Source of the DNA: Spinellus fusiger
Taxonomy: Eukaryota; Mucoromycota; Mucoromycetes; Mucorales; Phycomycetaceae
NCBI GenBank assembly: GCA_025094145.1
Contig: JALLLS010000038.1
Span: forward strand, 186,001-250,000
Direction: 5' to 3'
DNA: 64,000 bases
Shown: positions 33,842-45,588 of the stretch, in pieces
Layout of the letters: each line of letters opens with the position of its first letter
Position numbering within the stretch: the first letter of the stretch is position 1
Notes under the pieces: generated by a model
Database searches by the model: none
What the model was told of the DNA's origin: nothing
The model's input: the letters and a program-made list of their open reading frames with translations, nothing else
Made by a program: the position numbers and the translations under genes

Positions 33842-34310
33842 ACATTCAATATATAATAAAAGAGCACGTAAAGGCATTTATCAAATAATATATATATATT
33901 AGTTGCAATAGCAACAATAACAAAAGAAGAGTGGCATATTAATGTTTTAAGATAGACAGTAACAAATGTACAGACAGGTGGTTTCTAGACAAAAAATAAA
34001 ATAAATAAATAAAAAGGTAGAAAGAATGAGTGGAGTGGTGTATATATGTGGGTGGGTTAGGGAGAGAGACAAAAGAATTTGTTTTGTTTTTTTATACTAG
34101 ACAAAAAGAAGGCTGTCGCTGCACAAAGAAGAGATCGATCCTCTAGTAACAATAGAGCGTAAATAGCTGTATATAATAAAAGAGAGTAACCGTCTTACCT
34201 TTAATTCTTTTGTTTATTTTATCCTCGAGTTGGAATTTGAAGTAGGATGCCTTTACAAGTGTGTCAATAAATAGATAAATAAATAAATGAAAGAAGGTGG
34301 AGAGTAATTG
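33842..34310. terminator. Convergent 3' region between GDA1 and the transcription-factor gene
   Basis: Two genes end toward each other across 469 bases. The plus strand has ataataaaag at about 33853 and the minus strand has aataaacaaaag at about 34211-34222. These are plausible polyadenylation signals for each gene. Confidence 0.4.
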
Positions 34311-36476
34311 CTAAGGTATTGGGCGCTTTAGGTTATCTGACGTGAGTATGGAAAAGGAGTTGGGAAGAGCATCGTTCAATTCGAATGTAAAGTGATTAGA
34401 AAAAGGGTCTGTCTTTTCAGTCAAGGGTGTGCTTTCATTACGCCCAAGTCCATGAGAAGTCAAGAACTCATTGAGCCAAGTATTTAGGTCGTAAGGAAGT
34501 CCCTCGTATTGTACACGTGTTGTATCTAGTATTCGCATTACTCTACGAAGCATAGTCTCCGCAATTTCTTTGCCTTGTTCATCACCCACAATGATGTTGC
34601 GACAGTAGATAGTGGAGGCTTGGTATAGACAATGAACAAAGTTCTGACAGACACACCAGCCATAGCGTACGGTAATTCCTTCTGCTAAAATAATAATGCG
34701 ATGGGCAGCGTCTAAACAGATGGCATATGATTTTGCTGAATAGTGATCTGAATTGAAGGAAATGTCTGACATTGCACAATCAATTGAAGTGGTGTCTGAT
34801 CCAGGCGTATTAACACCGTAGTGGGGGGTGGCATAGGGTGATGAGGAAGGCGATGAGGTAGGGTAGGGTATGAATATCTTATGAAGAGTAGTCCACTGTG
34901 CTTGGTAGTACATCATCAACATTAATTCGGTTTGTTCTCGAAGAGATTCAATTTCCACGGGCATCGTGCAACCGTCGGCATAGTAGTTGCTATGTTCATT
35001 TGCATAGTAGGATTTTTCTGCATTCAAAAGATCAATGTTATAATGCTGTTTTAAACGACAAAGACACTCGACCAGGGCAGTTTCAATGGCATTGGAACGT
35101 TTAGACCACCGGGGAGGAAGTTCATTAGGAAGTGTATGGTGCGAGAATTGTCTGTAGTCTCTCTTGAGAGTTTCAATTTGTTTGTTGATTTTTATCAGTT
35201 CTAGCAAGCAAACAAAGAACTTTGATTTTACAACACTCTTGGGATCAATCACTGAGTCTTCTAACAGTTTCTGGTTAATGTCGATGATCTCACTCAAATC
35301 AACGTCCCAGTCTTTGTCTTCCACCTGTGCCCTTTCTCCTGAATAGATATGGCTATGAACATCATTGTAATAGAGCACCATGAACAGCTCCAGGTATTTC
35401 TTGCGTTCGAGTGGGTCTTTAGGCAGTGATGCCTTTTTGTGTATTCCCATCTCCACCATCATTCGCATGGCAAGGTTGACATACGTACGGGATTGTGAGT
35501 GTCTTTTACAGAGAGTACAAAACATGGACAAATTCAACAGGGCTTCCACAACAGTAGCATTGGGTGCATCAAAGAAGTCTGTAATGTATTCTTTTGCTCT
35601 GTCATAATAAAAGAAAGAAATGTCTTGGGAGTTGGCGCATACATTTTTCTGATGCCGCAGTCCATGAAGAAATACAAGCGCCAATGCAGAGTCAGTGAAC
35701 ACTTGATTAAGACTGGGCTCGGAAGACCTGTTCCAGAAGGTGTTGATATTAATAGAGAGCTTTGGGTGCATACAATTCCAGTAGATGTTACAGATGTGGT
35801 TCAATGCAGCAGGAGTGACTCCTCCTGTGAGTCGACTGAAGTTTTCATCATCATGTTTGTATTTCTCCAAGCAAGATTTAGGTTTCTTTAGTGTTACTAT
35901 GGACCAATAGTCAGTGGAGTCCTGATCTACATCGTTCTCTTGGACAGGTATAGGGTCGTCTTCGTCTTCTTTCGTTGTTTCGTCCATTTCGGGATCTGAC
36001 ATTAGCTGAATCTTTTGCACGGCAGTAATGAGCTGTTCAATAGAAGTAATATTGGTCTCTAGGCGTAGTGCACTTCCTGGTTGGAAGGAGAGCGTCCATT
36101 TTATCTTATTGGAATCAGGCAAGGCTGTGCTTGATTCCTCTTTACTGTTGTTTATTCCCGATTCTATCCTACGCCTCTTATCAAACTGCACCGATGCCTT
36201 GTCAAGCTCTTTTATCATACGGTTCATGGTGGGTGTAGTTTTGTCTATCCAGGCCTCAATCTCATAAAACGTAATTTGTAGTGCCTCCATGTCATTTTGT
36301 TGGCTCGTTCTCTCCTTTGAGACTGCCTTTATGTTATTCTTGGTGACTTTTTTCTGTTTAGGTTTCTTCTCATGTTTCTCAATTGTGTTCATGTCCAGCA
36401 AGAGCATTAGAAGCGCTTCAACATGAGAGTGAAAGGGAAGTCTATAATGGGGGACTTTAAAATGGTTGTAATTCAT
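34311..36476 (-). CDS. Fungal-specific transcription-factor-domain protein without a visible zinc cluster
   Basis: The protein is 721 residues from the ATG at 36476. It carries the middle homology region of fungal Zn2Cys6 regulators (Fungal_trans type), about residues 225-400. Signatures are ICNIYWNCMHPKLSI, LNLSMFCTLCKRHSQSRTYV, NLAMRMMVEMGIHKK and YLELFMVLYYNDVHSHIYSGE. An acidic stretch (DETTKEDEDDP) precedes it. No C-x2-C-x6-C zinc cluster is in the ORF. The coding frame continues 5' of the ATG to an acceptor-like attacag at about 36520, so an upstream exon is possible. I found no cysteine cluster in the next few hundred bases. It may act as a co-regulator or lack direct DNA binding. Target genes are unknown. 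Confidence 0.8.
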   Translation of the reverse strand: MNYNHFKVPHYRLPFHSHVEALLMLLLDMNTIEKHEKKPKQKKVTKNNIKAVSKERTSQQNDMEALQITFYEIEAWIDKTTPTMNRMIKELDKASVQFDKRRRIESGINNSKEESSTALPDSNKIKWTLSFQPGSALRLETNITSIEQLITAVQKIQLMSDPEMDETTKEDEDDPIPVQENDVDQDSTDYWSIVTLKKPKSCLEKYKHDDENFSRLTGGVTPAALNHICNIYWNCMHPKLSININTFWNRSSEPSLNQVFTDSALALVFLHGLRHQKNVCANSQDISFFYYDRAKEYITDFFDAPNATVVEALLNLSMFCTLCKRHSQSRTYVNLAMRMMVEMGIHKKASLPKDPLERKKYLELFMVLYYNDVHSHIYSGERAQVEDKDWDVDLSEIIDINQKLLEDSVIDPKSVVKSKFFVCLLELIKINKQIETLKRDYRQFSHHTLPNELPPRWSKRSNAIETALVECLCRLKQHYNIDLLNAEKSYYANEHSNYYADGCTMPVEIESLREQTELMLMMYYQAQWTTLHKIFIPYPTSSPSSSPYATPHYGVNTPGSDTTSIDCAMSDISFNSDHYSAKSYAICLDAAHRIIILAEGITVRYGWCVCQNFVHCLYQASTIYCRNIIVGDEQGKEIAETMLRRVMRILDTTRVQYEGLPYDLNTWLNEFLTSHGLGRNESTPLTEKTDPFSNHFTFELNDALPNSFSILTSDNLKRPIP

Positions 36477-36539
36477 TTGATCTATTTTTGTATCTGTCAC
36501 AGGTTTCTTTTTGCTGTAATCAATAGACTGAAACTTTAG

Positions 36540-39500
36540 TTATTAATGCTACCATGACAACTCAGTCGGATGGTGGTTGTTTTAATTGCCATTCTCTTTT
36601 CTTAATGACTTTTAATACATTCTTATAGCATCGTGCCTTAGCATTCTTATTATTCTTTTGTATTTTTATGTCTACCAGCCACAGTCACATATGCTGGATC
36701 TCTATTTTACATTTGCCACGACCTTAACTAAAGGTTGATCCATTCTCTCGATTTAGATCCACTCACCCCAATATGTCCATCTCTCCAACGATAAAAGAGA
36801 AAAAAAAAGATCCAAAGAACATTGAGAGTATTTCTATTCTTGTTTATATTTTTATGGAAATTGACACAAATTAGGGCATCAAAGTGTACTTTGCATGTCT
36901 ATGAGTTGTATGTCCTCTACCTCTCCATCTTTTTCAGTTGAAACTAACCCAATCCAAAGATAAGAAAAACATGTAAAAAATTTTTCCTTATAGACATATA
37001 AAAAGATAGATGAGTTTATTATGTACAACACACTGTGGAAGCATCTAGAGGTAGTGGACGTTTACTGTTTAAAAAGAGAAAAAGAATGCTGCAGTACATA
37101 AGCTCCAGGAACCAAACTCAGTCTTTTTTTTTTGTCATGAGTCAGGTAAATACAATACAAAATAAATAAATAACGGTGAATGAAAATAATGTTAAGTCTA
37201 GATTAGTTCTCTCATGTGTTAAGGTAAAAAGAGTGGTTTGTAACTATACAAAGGTGGTGGTTTCTATATAAAACAATTTTTGTCATCTTAAGTTGTGGTA
37301 TTGATTGGTTGACATCTAAGAAATGTATTTTTTTCATTATTGTTACCAAACATAAAGATTGCTTGTGTACTTGGATTTATGATAGCCATAATAATATAAA
37401 AGTGCGTAACTAAATATTAAGGTTAACGCCATTGTCCTAATGGAGAGTTATTGTGTATTCATTATATATTTATCTTAATACCCACACACCAAAAGAATGC
37501 AATCAAAATGCACATTGAAATAGAACATTAAAAACAAGGTGCACGTGATAAAATGACAAGAGAAGATGAATAAAAATCTTTCATGCTGTTTGACTAGAGG
37601 CAACGGGTCATTTCTTCTATTGATGTATAGGTCTTTTGCATTAACAAAAAAGAGTACATGATTCGATGGTGGCCAGAACAATAATGAACTATATTAAAAT
37701 TGCTTGTAATAATAATAGTAATAATGAACAAATGTTCTTATTTGCCTAAAAGAATAGTCTATAAATGTAATAACACATTCTTTCTATTTCTACATTTTTG
37801 TATTAGATTGGCGTAGTAAATATAAAAAGAAAAAGGTTTAGCAAAGACGGTGTTTTCTTGTATTCTTCCTCATAAATTATCTGTGACTCGTATTATAATT
37901 GAACGACTTGTAGAGTACAAGATGTGTCATAGCATCAACAAATTAAGATCACTAATTCTGACGTAGAAGCAAACAGAACATAGTGTCACTATGGATCCAC
38001 TTTGTTACTCTATGAGGAAGTTTTTTTATTTTATTTTTATTTTATAGATATAAAATAAAAAAGCTTCAGGGAAGTCCAGAATTTGAGGGTCTTTCAATGC
38101 CTTTGATCCTCCGATAGCAACCTTCTTTCTTAAGAAATAAACATTACCTTTTTCAAAATAAAAATAAAATAACGGTTTTTAATCCCCAATGAATAGATTT
38201 CTGCTGATGGAATGAATGAACAAACTTATCCAATAAACCCGTACTATTTTATATTCCTACTTCCACCTCAATGAAAATACCCCAAAGCAGTAGTCAATAG
38301 GGGATTAAACTAAATGCAAAGGCACCACAAGACACCATGTTGTTGAGTTTAAATGTTCATTACTTCTTTTCTGCAGCCATTGAAATAATCACTGTTATTT
38401 TAGTGAAAAAGGGATATCTTTATTAACTTACTCATCAGCGTTTTTTTAGTGAGACAAACTATTATAGAAGTCATCAATGTACAAAATAGGTATGTTCAAC
38501 CTATAAATGATGGTTACACCGTTGTCTCCTTCAATAGTCTCATCTACTTAGGCACTTTATTAAATTTATTTCCAATGTAAAGTAAATTACAAGCAGTGAG
38601 ATGCCTCCAACAGTAATTCTCTTTAGATTCTCTTATTGACAAGTACTCCTGTTTATGGTTGAATGGTATATATCCTCAAACTCATCTCTTGATACTCTCA
38701 ATCCTTCAGGCATTCAACAAAGAAAGACATGTCTAATGAAGTAAATAAAGTTTTTGTGACTATAGTTAAAGAATGCATAACGTTGAATTTGTAAAAGAAT
38801 CAGATAATGACAGAATTAGTATCTACAATATCTTATTGGCTTTTTCACTTTTTCTATTCTATTCAAGATATCTATGGAATGGCCAATGGTTAATGGATCT
38901 ATTCATCTATCTGTAAATGTGCATGTGCATGTGTTTAAGTATAGATTATACATGTATGCCTGTGTGTGTTTAAGTGAATAAAGGTACTTTCCTCAATTTA
39001 GTACCCGTCTATTCTTATCTTCAGACTTTACCCTTGTTTTTATGCTTAAATATTTAAACTCGTTTCTACTAAAAACATGAGCCAACAACCATGCATAAAC
39101 CATTTGTTTGTTTATTGGGTGTTGTCTTTGTCTATAAAAGTGATAAATGGATACTTATAAGTTGAGTCTTATAATAAAGACAAGAGTCAAGTACAAAATG
39201 AAAAGAATATAAGATATTTTCATATATCACTATTTAAAAGTGAATGGTATGTATGAAACTATTTACTATCCTTTATCATTTATAACTGAAGAATATTTTG
39301 GGTTGCTAAGAATAACATGTGTTAACACTTACAAATAACCTGAAATCAGCATATTGCTTGATTCTGCCTCAGCCTCAAAGATTCTCTAGTCTGATAACAA
39401 AGATAAGATTCTGATAAAGCATAAATTCCTTGATAGGGCCATGGTTATGTAATCAATATGATAGGAGTTTTTAGTCTACAGTATCAATTAATTCAGTTTA

Positions 39501-40993
39501 GTTGTCTGTTTCTTTATAGACATTGGCCCCAGCATTGCATTTATTATGTTTTACTACCGTCTGTGCTCACAAAGTTTTCTCCGGTCTCACCTTATCTCTG
39601 TAGACTCCATGCACAAAAGAATACAAGGGCCTTTTCTTTTTATCTTTTCTTTCTTTCTTTCTTTTTTAAAAAAAACATAGGCGTTCATAAAAACTACCTG
39701 TGAGCCACAGATTTAATGCACTAAAATAAAATGTACAGTAATTACAAAAAGGTATAGTAAAGAGATGAATGAAAAGACAGCAGATCTCCAGAAGAATGGT
39801 GTGGGTCTTGAGTTTAGGTACGACAATGAGTTCAGGATGACTTTGGGTTCCAGAAACTGTTAGTTGTGACTAAATCCAATACTTGAGAAAATATATGCAG
39901 CCTTTTTTAAACTACTTTAAGTTTTTTAGACAGTTCACAAATACTTGGCAACAACTGAAAATACGCGTTTTTATTATATATTCATAGAAAAGAGCTTTTC
40001 TACACGTGTTCTTTGTAATGTTAGTCATAATATAAGTTGAGTCTGGTCTAATGTCTTGGATTTTTATAAGATAAAGGCCATTCATGCTATCAACCTATCT
40101 ATAGTGCAGTACTGTCTACTGTAGCAGTATGTTTATGTGTTTATGCCCACTATAAAATAGAATCAACCCTAGCTATTCACCATTTAGTTCATTTCATTTC
40201 TTTACAAAACATGTTTATTTTTTATTTTGGAGATTATTAACTAATATCTTAGTATTATACAGATACATACTATTGAGCTAATAACTCTTTTTTTAGTTTT
40301 TGGGAGTTTTTTTCTAACCCTGTATCCTGGCTCTCCTCTCCTTGTTTTTTTTATATTAACTTTAACTTTGCTCTTCTCTGCCCCCGATACAGTTCCTGCT
40401 CAGATTTTGAGCTATACAACACCAATGAGCAGAAAGTACCAAGTTTCCTTTATTTCTTGAGGGGAATATATGTGACTCATCTACATAATTAAACTTGGGC
40501 TTACGTTGAATCATCTATTGGGAAATTCATCAATAAAATCTTATTTATCTTTCTACCAATATTCAAGGTAAAGTGTCAATGTTGGTTTAAAATGTAACAG
40601 GACTAGCAATATTCTCAAGATTTTATCTGTCTGAAAAATTCCTATCATTCAATAGAAATAAAATATATAGATTAAATACGTAGAACATTTGCCAAGTGTC
40701 AACCTATGGAGAAATTCAATATAAAGAGTTTAAGTTATTGGTACAAAGTTATTAGCGCATAATTTATTTTTTTTGAACTGTGTTTTTTTGAACTTTTTTA
40801 AAACTCTCAAAAAAAAACTTTATTTAATTTATTAGCCAATTGATGTTTTACAGATTAAAATTAAATGATGCATTTAGAGTATTTTCGGATCAAATATATG
40901 AATTACTCTGACCATTCCTTGTTTTGGTATATAATGAATAGTTTGTCTTGTGAATATCCCTTTAGCTGTACCCGATTCTTATAACAAACAAGT
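36540..40993. other. Long gene-free AT-rich stretch
   Basis: I see no coding sequence I can support over about 4.4 kb. ORFs at 37475-37681 and 39458-39703 are isolated and without domains. Simple A/T tracts are common. Confidence 0.5.
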
Positions 40994-40994
40994 A

Positions 40995-42354
40995 CAGTGT
41001 CCGGTATTAACTCTATCAAAAATTCGTTTTTTTGATCTTTATTTTGCTCAAGAAAAATAGATATTTTTTTATACTTAATCCTCATTTATTCTTTTCCTGC
41101 TATATCATTTATTATGTCTAACACTACTGAACAAACCACCAAGTCTACTGGAAACAAGAAAGAATAATATTGAGTATTTTACTTGTAAACCCATTGTACA
41201 CAAGACCACTGGAAATGGCATCAGACAAGTGGATAGTGTAGCCATGTTTGGTGTCAGTAATTCCGCTGTCAGCCTTATCATAATGAAATATACGGAAATT
41301 AACTGTTTCAAGACAAGAAGGGGCTTTAGGCGCAAGTCTATTCTTAGAAGGACGAGAGAGAGTTTGTATACGAGATGGAAAGGGATTCATTCCAGACAAT
41401 AGATCAACTTTGCAAATAGATGACCACCAAAGTGTGCATGAGCACTTTTAGAGAAATGATAAAGAGGATTGGCCTTCTTTCAGGGTTGTTAAGAAACCTT
41501 CTCTCATCATTAAACACAAGAAGTTGAGGCTTACTTGGACTAGGACCTACCTTCATTGGACAGATGAAGACTGGAAAACAGTCATCTGGTCCAATGAATC
41601 GAAGTTCCAGCTAATGAGCAACAACTGCCGTACCAGAATAGTGTGCAGGAAGAAGGAGGGGCTACTCCCAAATAATGTCAAGTCAAAGATGAAGTTTGGT
41701 GGTGGTGGGGTGATGGTGTGGTGTTTCTTTTCTGGTGAAGGTGTTGGTAGACTTGTTACAGTGGAGGAGTTCATTAATAGTACCAAATACACCAGTATTT
41801 TAAAGAAGACCTATTGCCCCGAGCTGGCTTGTCTTTTGGCACTGAATCCAGTGGTAGGCTATGTTCTTCAAGAGGACAATGTCAGTTGCCATACTAGTAA
41901 GGAGACTAGGAAATGGAAGGATGAGAGGGAGATTGCCACTATGGAGGGGTGGTCCTCTCAAAGCCCTGACCTGAGCCCAATTGAGCATCTTTGGGAGGAG
42001 CTCGACAGAGCAGTCAGAAAGAAGATGACCCCAAGGAGCACCCTCCAGGATCTGAAGGCTCTCCTGGTGCAAGAGTAGGACAAGATCCCCAAGGAGATTA
42101 CCACCAACTTCATTAACAGTATGCATTGAAGATGTAGGACTGTTATAGAGGCCAAGGGTGGAAACACCAAATATTAAAGGTTTCCACCCAATAAATTTGT
42201 ATTTATTATCCTGTTGACCTTCTTTATACTTTATCCAATTTTCAAGTCTCTACTGTGTGTTTAATGTGTGTTTTTATGATAAACAATAAGTATCTCCCCA
42301 TACAAGAATTCATATCGGAAAATGAATTATTGATAGAGTTTACACTGGACACCG
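40995..42354 (+). mobile_element. Tc1/mariner-type transposon with both terminal inverted repeats (copy D)
   Basis: The left end after TA (40993-40994) is CAGTGTCCGGTATTAACTCT. The right end before TA (42355-42356), read in reverse complement, is CGGTGTCCAGTGTAAACTCT. Both continue ATCAA.AATTC, giving imperfect terminal repeats of about 31 bases and a TA target duplication. The element is 1360 bp, the usual size for this superfamily. It contains one damaged transposase gene on the plus strand. It is the best-preserved DNA transposon in the window. Confidence 0.9.
41114..42176 (+). pseudogene. Tc1-type transposase of copy D, interrupted
   Basis: The N-terminal HTH part (VAMFGVSNSAVSLIIMKY at about 41240, RRGFRRKSIL at about 41325) is broken by stops and shifts. 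From about 41480 the frame is open to 42078: WTDEDWKTVIWSNESKFQ, GGGGVMVWCFF, LQEDNVSCHTS and SPDLSPIEHLWEEL. After an in-frame stop the family's C-terminal end follows (RTVIEAKGGNTKY, to about 42175). In the catalytic triad the first Asp is Asn (SNES instead of SDES), while the second Asp (QEDN) and the Glu (SPIEHLW) are intact. With the N-terminus broken and the first metal ligand lost, it is not active. Confidence 0.85.
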
Positions 42355-42356
42355 TA

Positions 42357-44946
42357 CATAGTGTTTAATCTACAGACTAAAAGTATTAAGCTTCAGACAC
42401 TCAACTATAGTCGAGAGGCTAATGTGGCAAGGTATATCCTTTCTAATTTACATTTAAACATTTTTAAATAATAAATGGCTAAGCCACTTATTTGTAAAAG
42501 CCAAGCTTTATACCACCTATGGATTATCTTAAGATAGATCAGAAAAAGAAAATCACATTGTTTGTACTTTGTTGTATGCCTAATGTGCCTGATATGTCTT
42601 CCCTGAAGATAAATAAAATAATTAAATGTTTCCATGCAACAAAATAATGTCACTTGACTGTCTGCTGTGCTAGCCTTACCTTGCATCAATGTATTTTCAT
42701 GCACCCTAATGCTGCTCTATCGCATTCCCTAGATCAATTTTCCCTTGTACTTTACCAGTCTCATTTCATGTCACCCACTTCATTTAAATTTTGATGGCCA
42801 TTCAATACTTTTTATGATTGACAGCTATTTGCTTCACCGATGGCGTAACATTTTTTGACAATAGTCCATACTTAGCAAAAAATAAGTGAGGTGGCACAGT
42901 GAACTTTTTGTTTGATTTGCTCTTGTGAAACTTGGAAATTAGGAGCTCGGAGATTCGGAGGTTCCCCGTCTTTTAAAAGCCTGCCCGACACTGAGAAAGC
43001 AGTATAGTTTCTGTGCATTTATCTTATGCAGAGAGTTCTAATCTATTGATTGATGAAAATGGAAAAAAAATGTAGCTAAAAATCTATACCGAACCTTTCT
43101 TTAATTATAAATTTTCTTAATTTCTATCAAAGAAGAGTCTGAAGCAGACTACAGAGCACAGATTAGAAGGTGCAACTAGTGTAACCTTTCTGTTCTTGCG
43201 TGAAACCATTTAAAAGTAATAAGGAATCTGTACTATGTATTAGAGCTTCCAAACACTACTAAACCATTCAATTGAGTAACTCGATGTAGGGAATCTCTAT
43301 GGATTAGTTAAAAATTCCATAAAATGTTTTTATTTCACAAAATAAAATAATTGGAAATACTTGTTTTTGAGTGAATGTGTCATCTCACGTATAACAAGAA
43401 TGATAAAGACACTAAACATTTTTAACCCATTCCAGATATTAGCCTTATTGAAAAGATAGAGAGCAAGAGAGTGGTGCTCTGTGCATGTTGTTATATTACT
43501 TAACCAAATAGATCAAATGAAAGCCAAGTATGGAATTGCTTAGATTTATCAGATTCACGAATTATGTGGGTAAATCCAGTCCGTAAATTTTGGTATTGTT
43601 GTAATTCTAACCGTTCTATGTACTACAGCCATATGAAGGCACAACATTATATTTGTTTGTCTGTATAAGCCTTTTATTTTATTTTTTTCAGAAAGACAAA
43701 AAGAAACACTCGTATTTTTTTTTAAAAATCAAAGCCTAAGTATCTATTGAAATACTGCTTGTAAGATCCTTGCAAAGTGTCTTGGCCTAACAAGGTTTGA
43801 CTCTCAGCCTATTATATATAGTTATTTTGATCAAGGTATCAAATATTGACTGTAAGTAACAGATGATATATCCAGTATTTGTACGAGACTAAAAACGAAA
43901 ATAACCTTACAATAAAATTAAAGAGATAGCACATGTCCCTGATGTGTTATACAAGAACAATAAGGAACAGACTTAATGTAAGGTCTCCAGTTCTCTCATT
44001 GGACAATAAGCTTGATTCCGTGGTCGCTATAGTAATATTTAAATCCTAGCGGCCAATCCTAGATGATATATTGGAGACTACAAGTAAATGCTGTGTGTAC
44101 ATGACCTCATATACCCAACGCCATTTATCATTTGTATCTTAAATCAATCTCATAACACATGGTTCTATAAGATGATTCATGTGAATACTCTATTTTATTT
44201 TTCAAATACTGATTTCATGTAGTGTTTGATGTAAAGAGGGGTAAGGAGACTTAGTATTACACATGGTTGTATGCCACTTTTGAACACAGGTACTAGGCTG
44301 TACATAAGTGGAATGCTTAGTTGAAAGTACACCTGCGTCACTTTTAGACTTTATTAACTTTCAGTATTACATAAAATAAGGCCATCCAAGATAAAGTTCA
44401 ATTCCTTCTTTTCGCATGACTTACCCTTTCTTCATGCTGTTTACTTTTTTCTCCCACAATGTCATGTTCACACCTTTTACTACTAGAAAATTTTAGTTAT
44501 GTTTTCCATCTTGAGAACCATAAAATAAAGAAACCAACTAGTATTCATTGTGTGGTAGATGTCATTAACCCATATTTCTTAACAGTATATCACCCTCTCA
44601 TTTGGTAATCTTGTTATCTATTACTTCACGAGAAATCACTACATAGTTTTGCCCCTCTTTCCTGGTTAACCTGTCTCTATAAGCCTATAAATCAACATTC
44701 CAACTCATTTTGTATTTTCTTTTATCTCGAATTCGACTATTTCTTGTACTAAAATGTCAGTACAAACAAATGAGCAACTGTACAATTATGTTTATATGTG
44801 CTCATTTCTTCCCTTTCTTAATTTCACAGCTTCTTTCTTTATCCCTTATTATCCTGACATACACCTACACTTGTCCTTTATCAAGGCTAACTTTGCACAA
44901 TCGAATAAACAAAACCCCTGACTGTACACCATTATTCTCTGTAGAA
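42357..44946. other. Gene-free stretch
   Basis: I see no supported gene over about 2.6 kb. A TATA-like sequence (tataagcctataaatc) near 44677 and an acceptor-like tttcacag near 44829 suggest the leader, perhaps spliced, of the following gene. Confidence 0.5.
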
Positions 44947-45588
44947 ATGTCGACTCTCAACGCATCTGTCTCAAACGAAACACTCGTAAAATCAACAGAA
45001 AAAATAAGCGACACCATGAATGCTGGCATTATTATCATAGTACTATTGATATTCGGCATTCTGCTTGGATGGTTAGCTGTTGCTTACAAAAACAAGAAAA
45101 AAAGCAGCATCTCTCCTCTCCAAAAGACAACGTTTGATATCGAGAAAGTCAGTGTCGATCTGACTACACCACCTAAAGTATACCAATACTCATCTCGCAA
45201 AGTACATCATTTCAATAACTCAATTAATAATTCATGTGATAACACACTAATTAATACAATGCTATGTGAGATACAATCAACAAACCAATATGAGGTCCTG
45301 AAACCCTACACATTTCTCTATTCAATTTTATTTCCTACTCTTACATGGACATCCAACATTTTGTATAGCCTTCATATATCTCTTACTACAAAACTGCCAC
45401 GATACCCCATTAAAAAAGCCTATGGAGTATCAACAGTATTATTTACAGCAAAGAGCAAACCATCTTCATTTGGGATTGCCCAGTGGATGATAAGCCGTAT
45501 TCAAACCAACAATAAAGTCATGCCATATGATGCAAAAGAATCAAATGAAGACTCGACATCACATACCTCCATTTATGTACACATATAA
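44947..45588 (+). CDS. Small single-pass membrane protein, unrecognised
   Basis: From the ATG at 44947 the product is 213 residues. A short, Ser/Thr-rich N-terminus (MSTLNASVSNET, with N-x-S/T sequons) leads into one strong membrane segment, AGIIIIVLLIFGILLGWLAV (about residues 24-43). A basic stop-transfer YKNKKK and a soluble tail of about 165 residues follow. The topology suggests a type I/III single-pass surface or endomembrane protein with a cytosolic tail. The frame is open upstream of this ATG, but the upstream translation looks like leader or intron sequence. I do not recognise the family. A clean ORF of this length with membrane topology in AT-rich surroundings supports a real gene. 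Confidence 0.6.
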   Translation: MSTLNASVSNETLVKSTEKISDTMNAGIIIIVLLIFGILLGWLAVAYKNKKKSSISPLQKTTFDIEKVSVDLTTPPKVYQYSSRKVHHFNNSINNSCDNTLINTMLCEIQSTNQYEVLKPYTFLYSILFPTLTWTSNILYSLHISLTTKLPRYPIKKAYGVSTVLFTAKSKPSSFGIAQWMISRIQTNNKVMPYDAKESNEDSTSHTSIYVHI

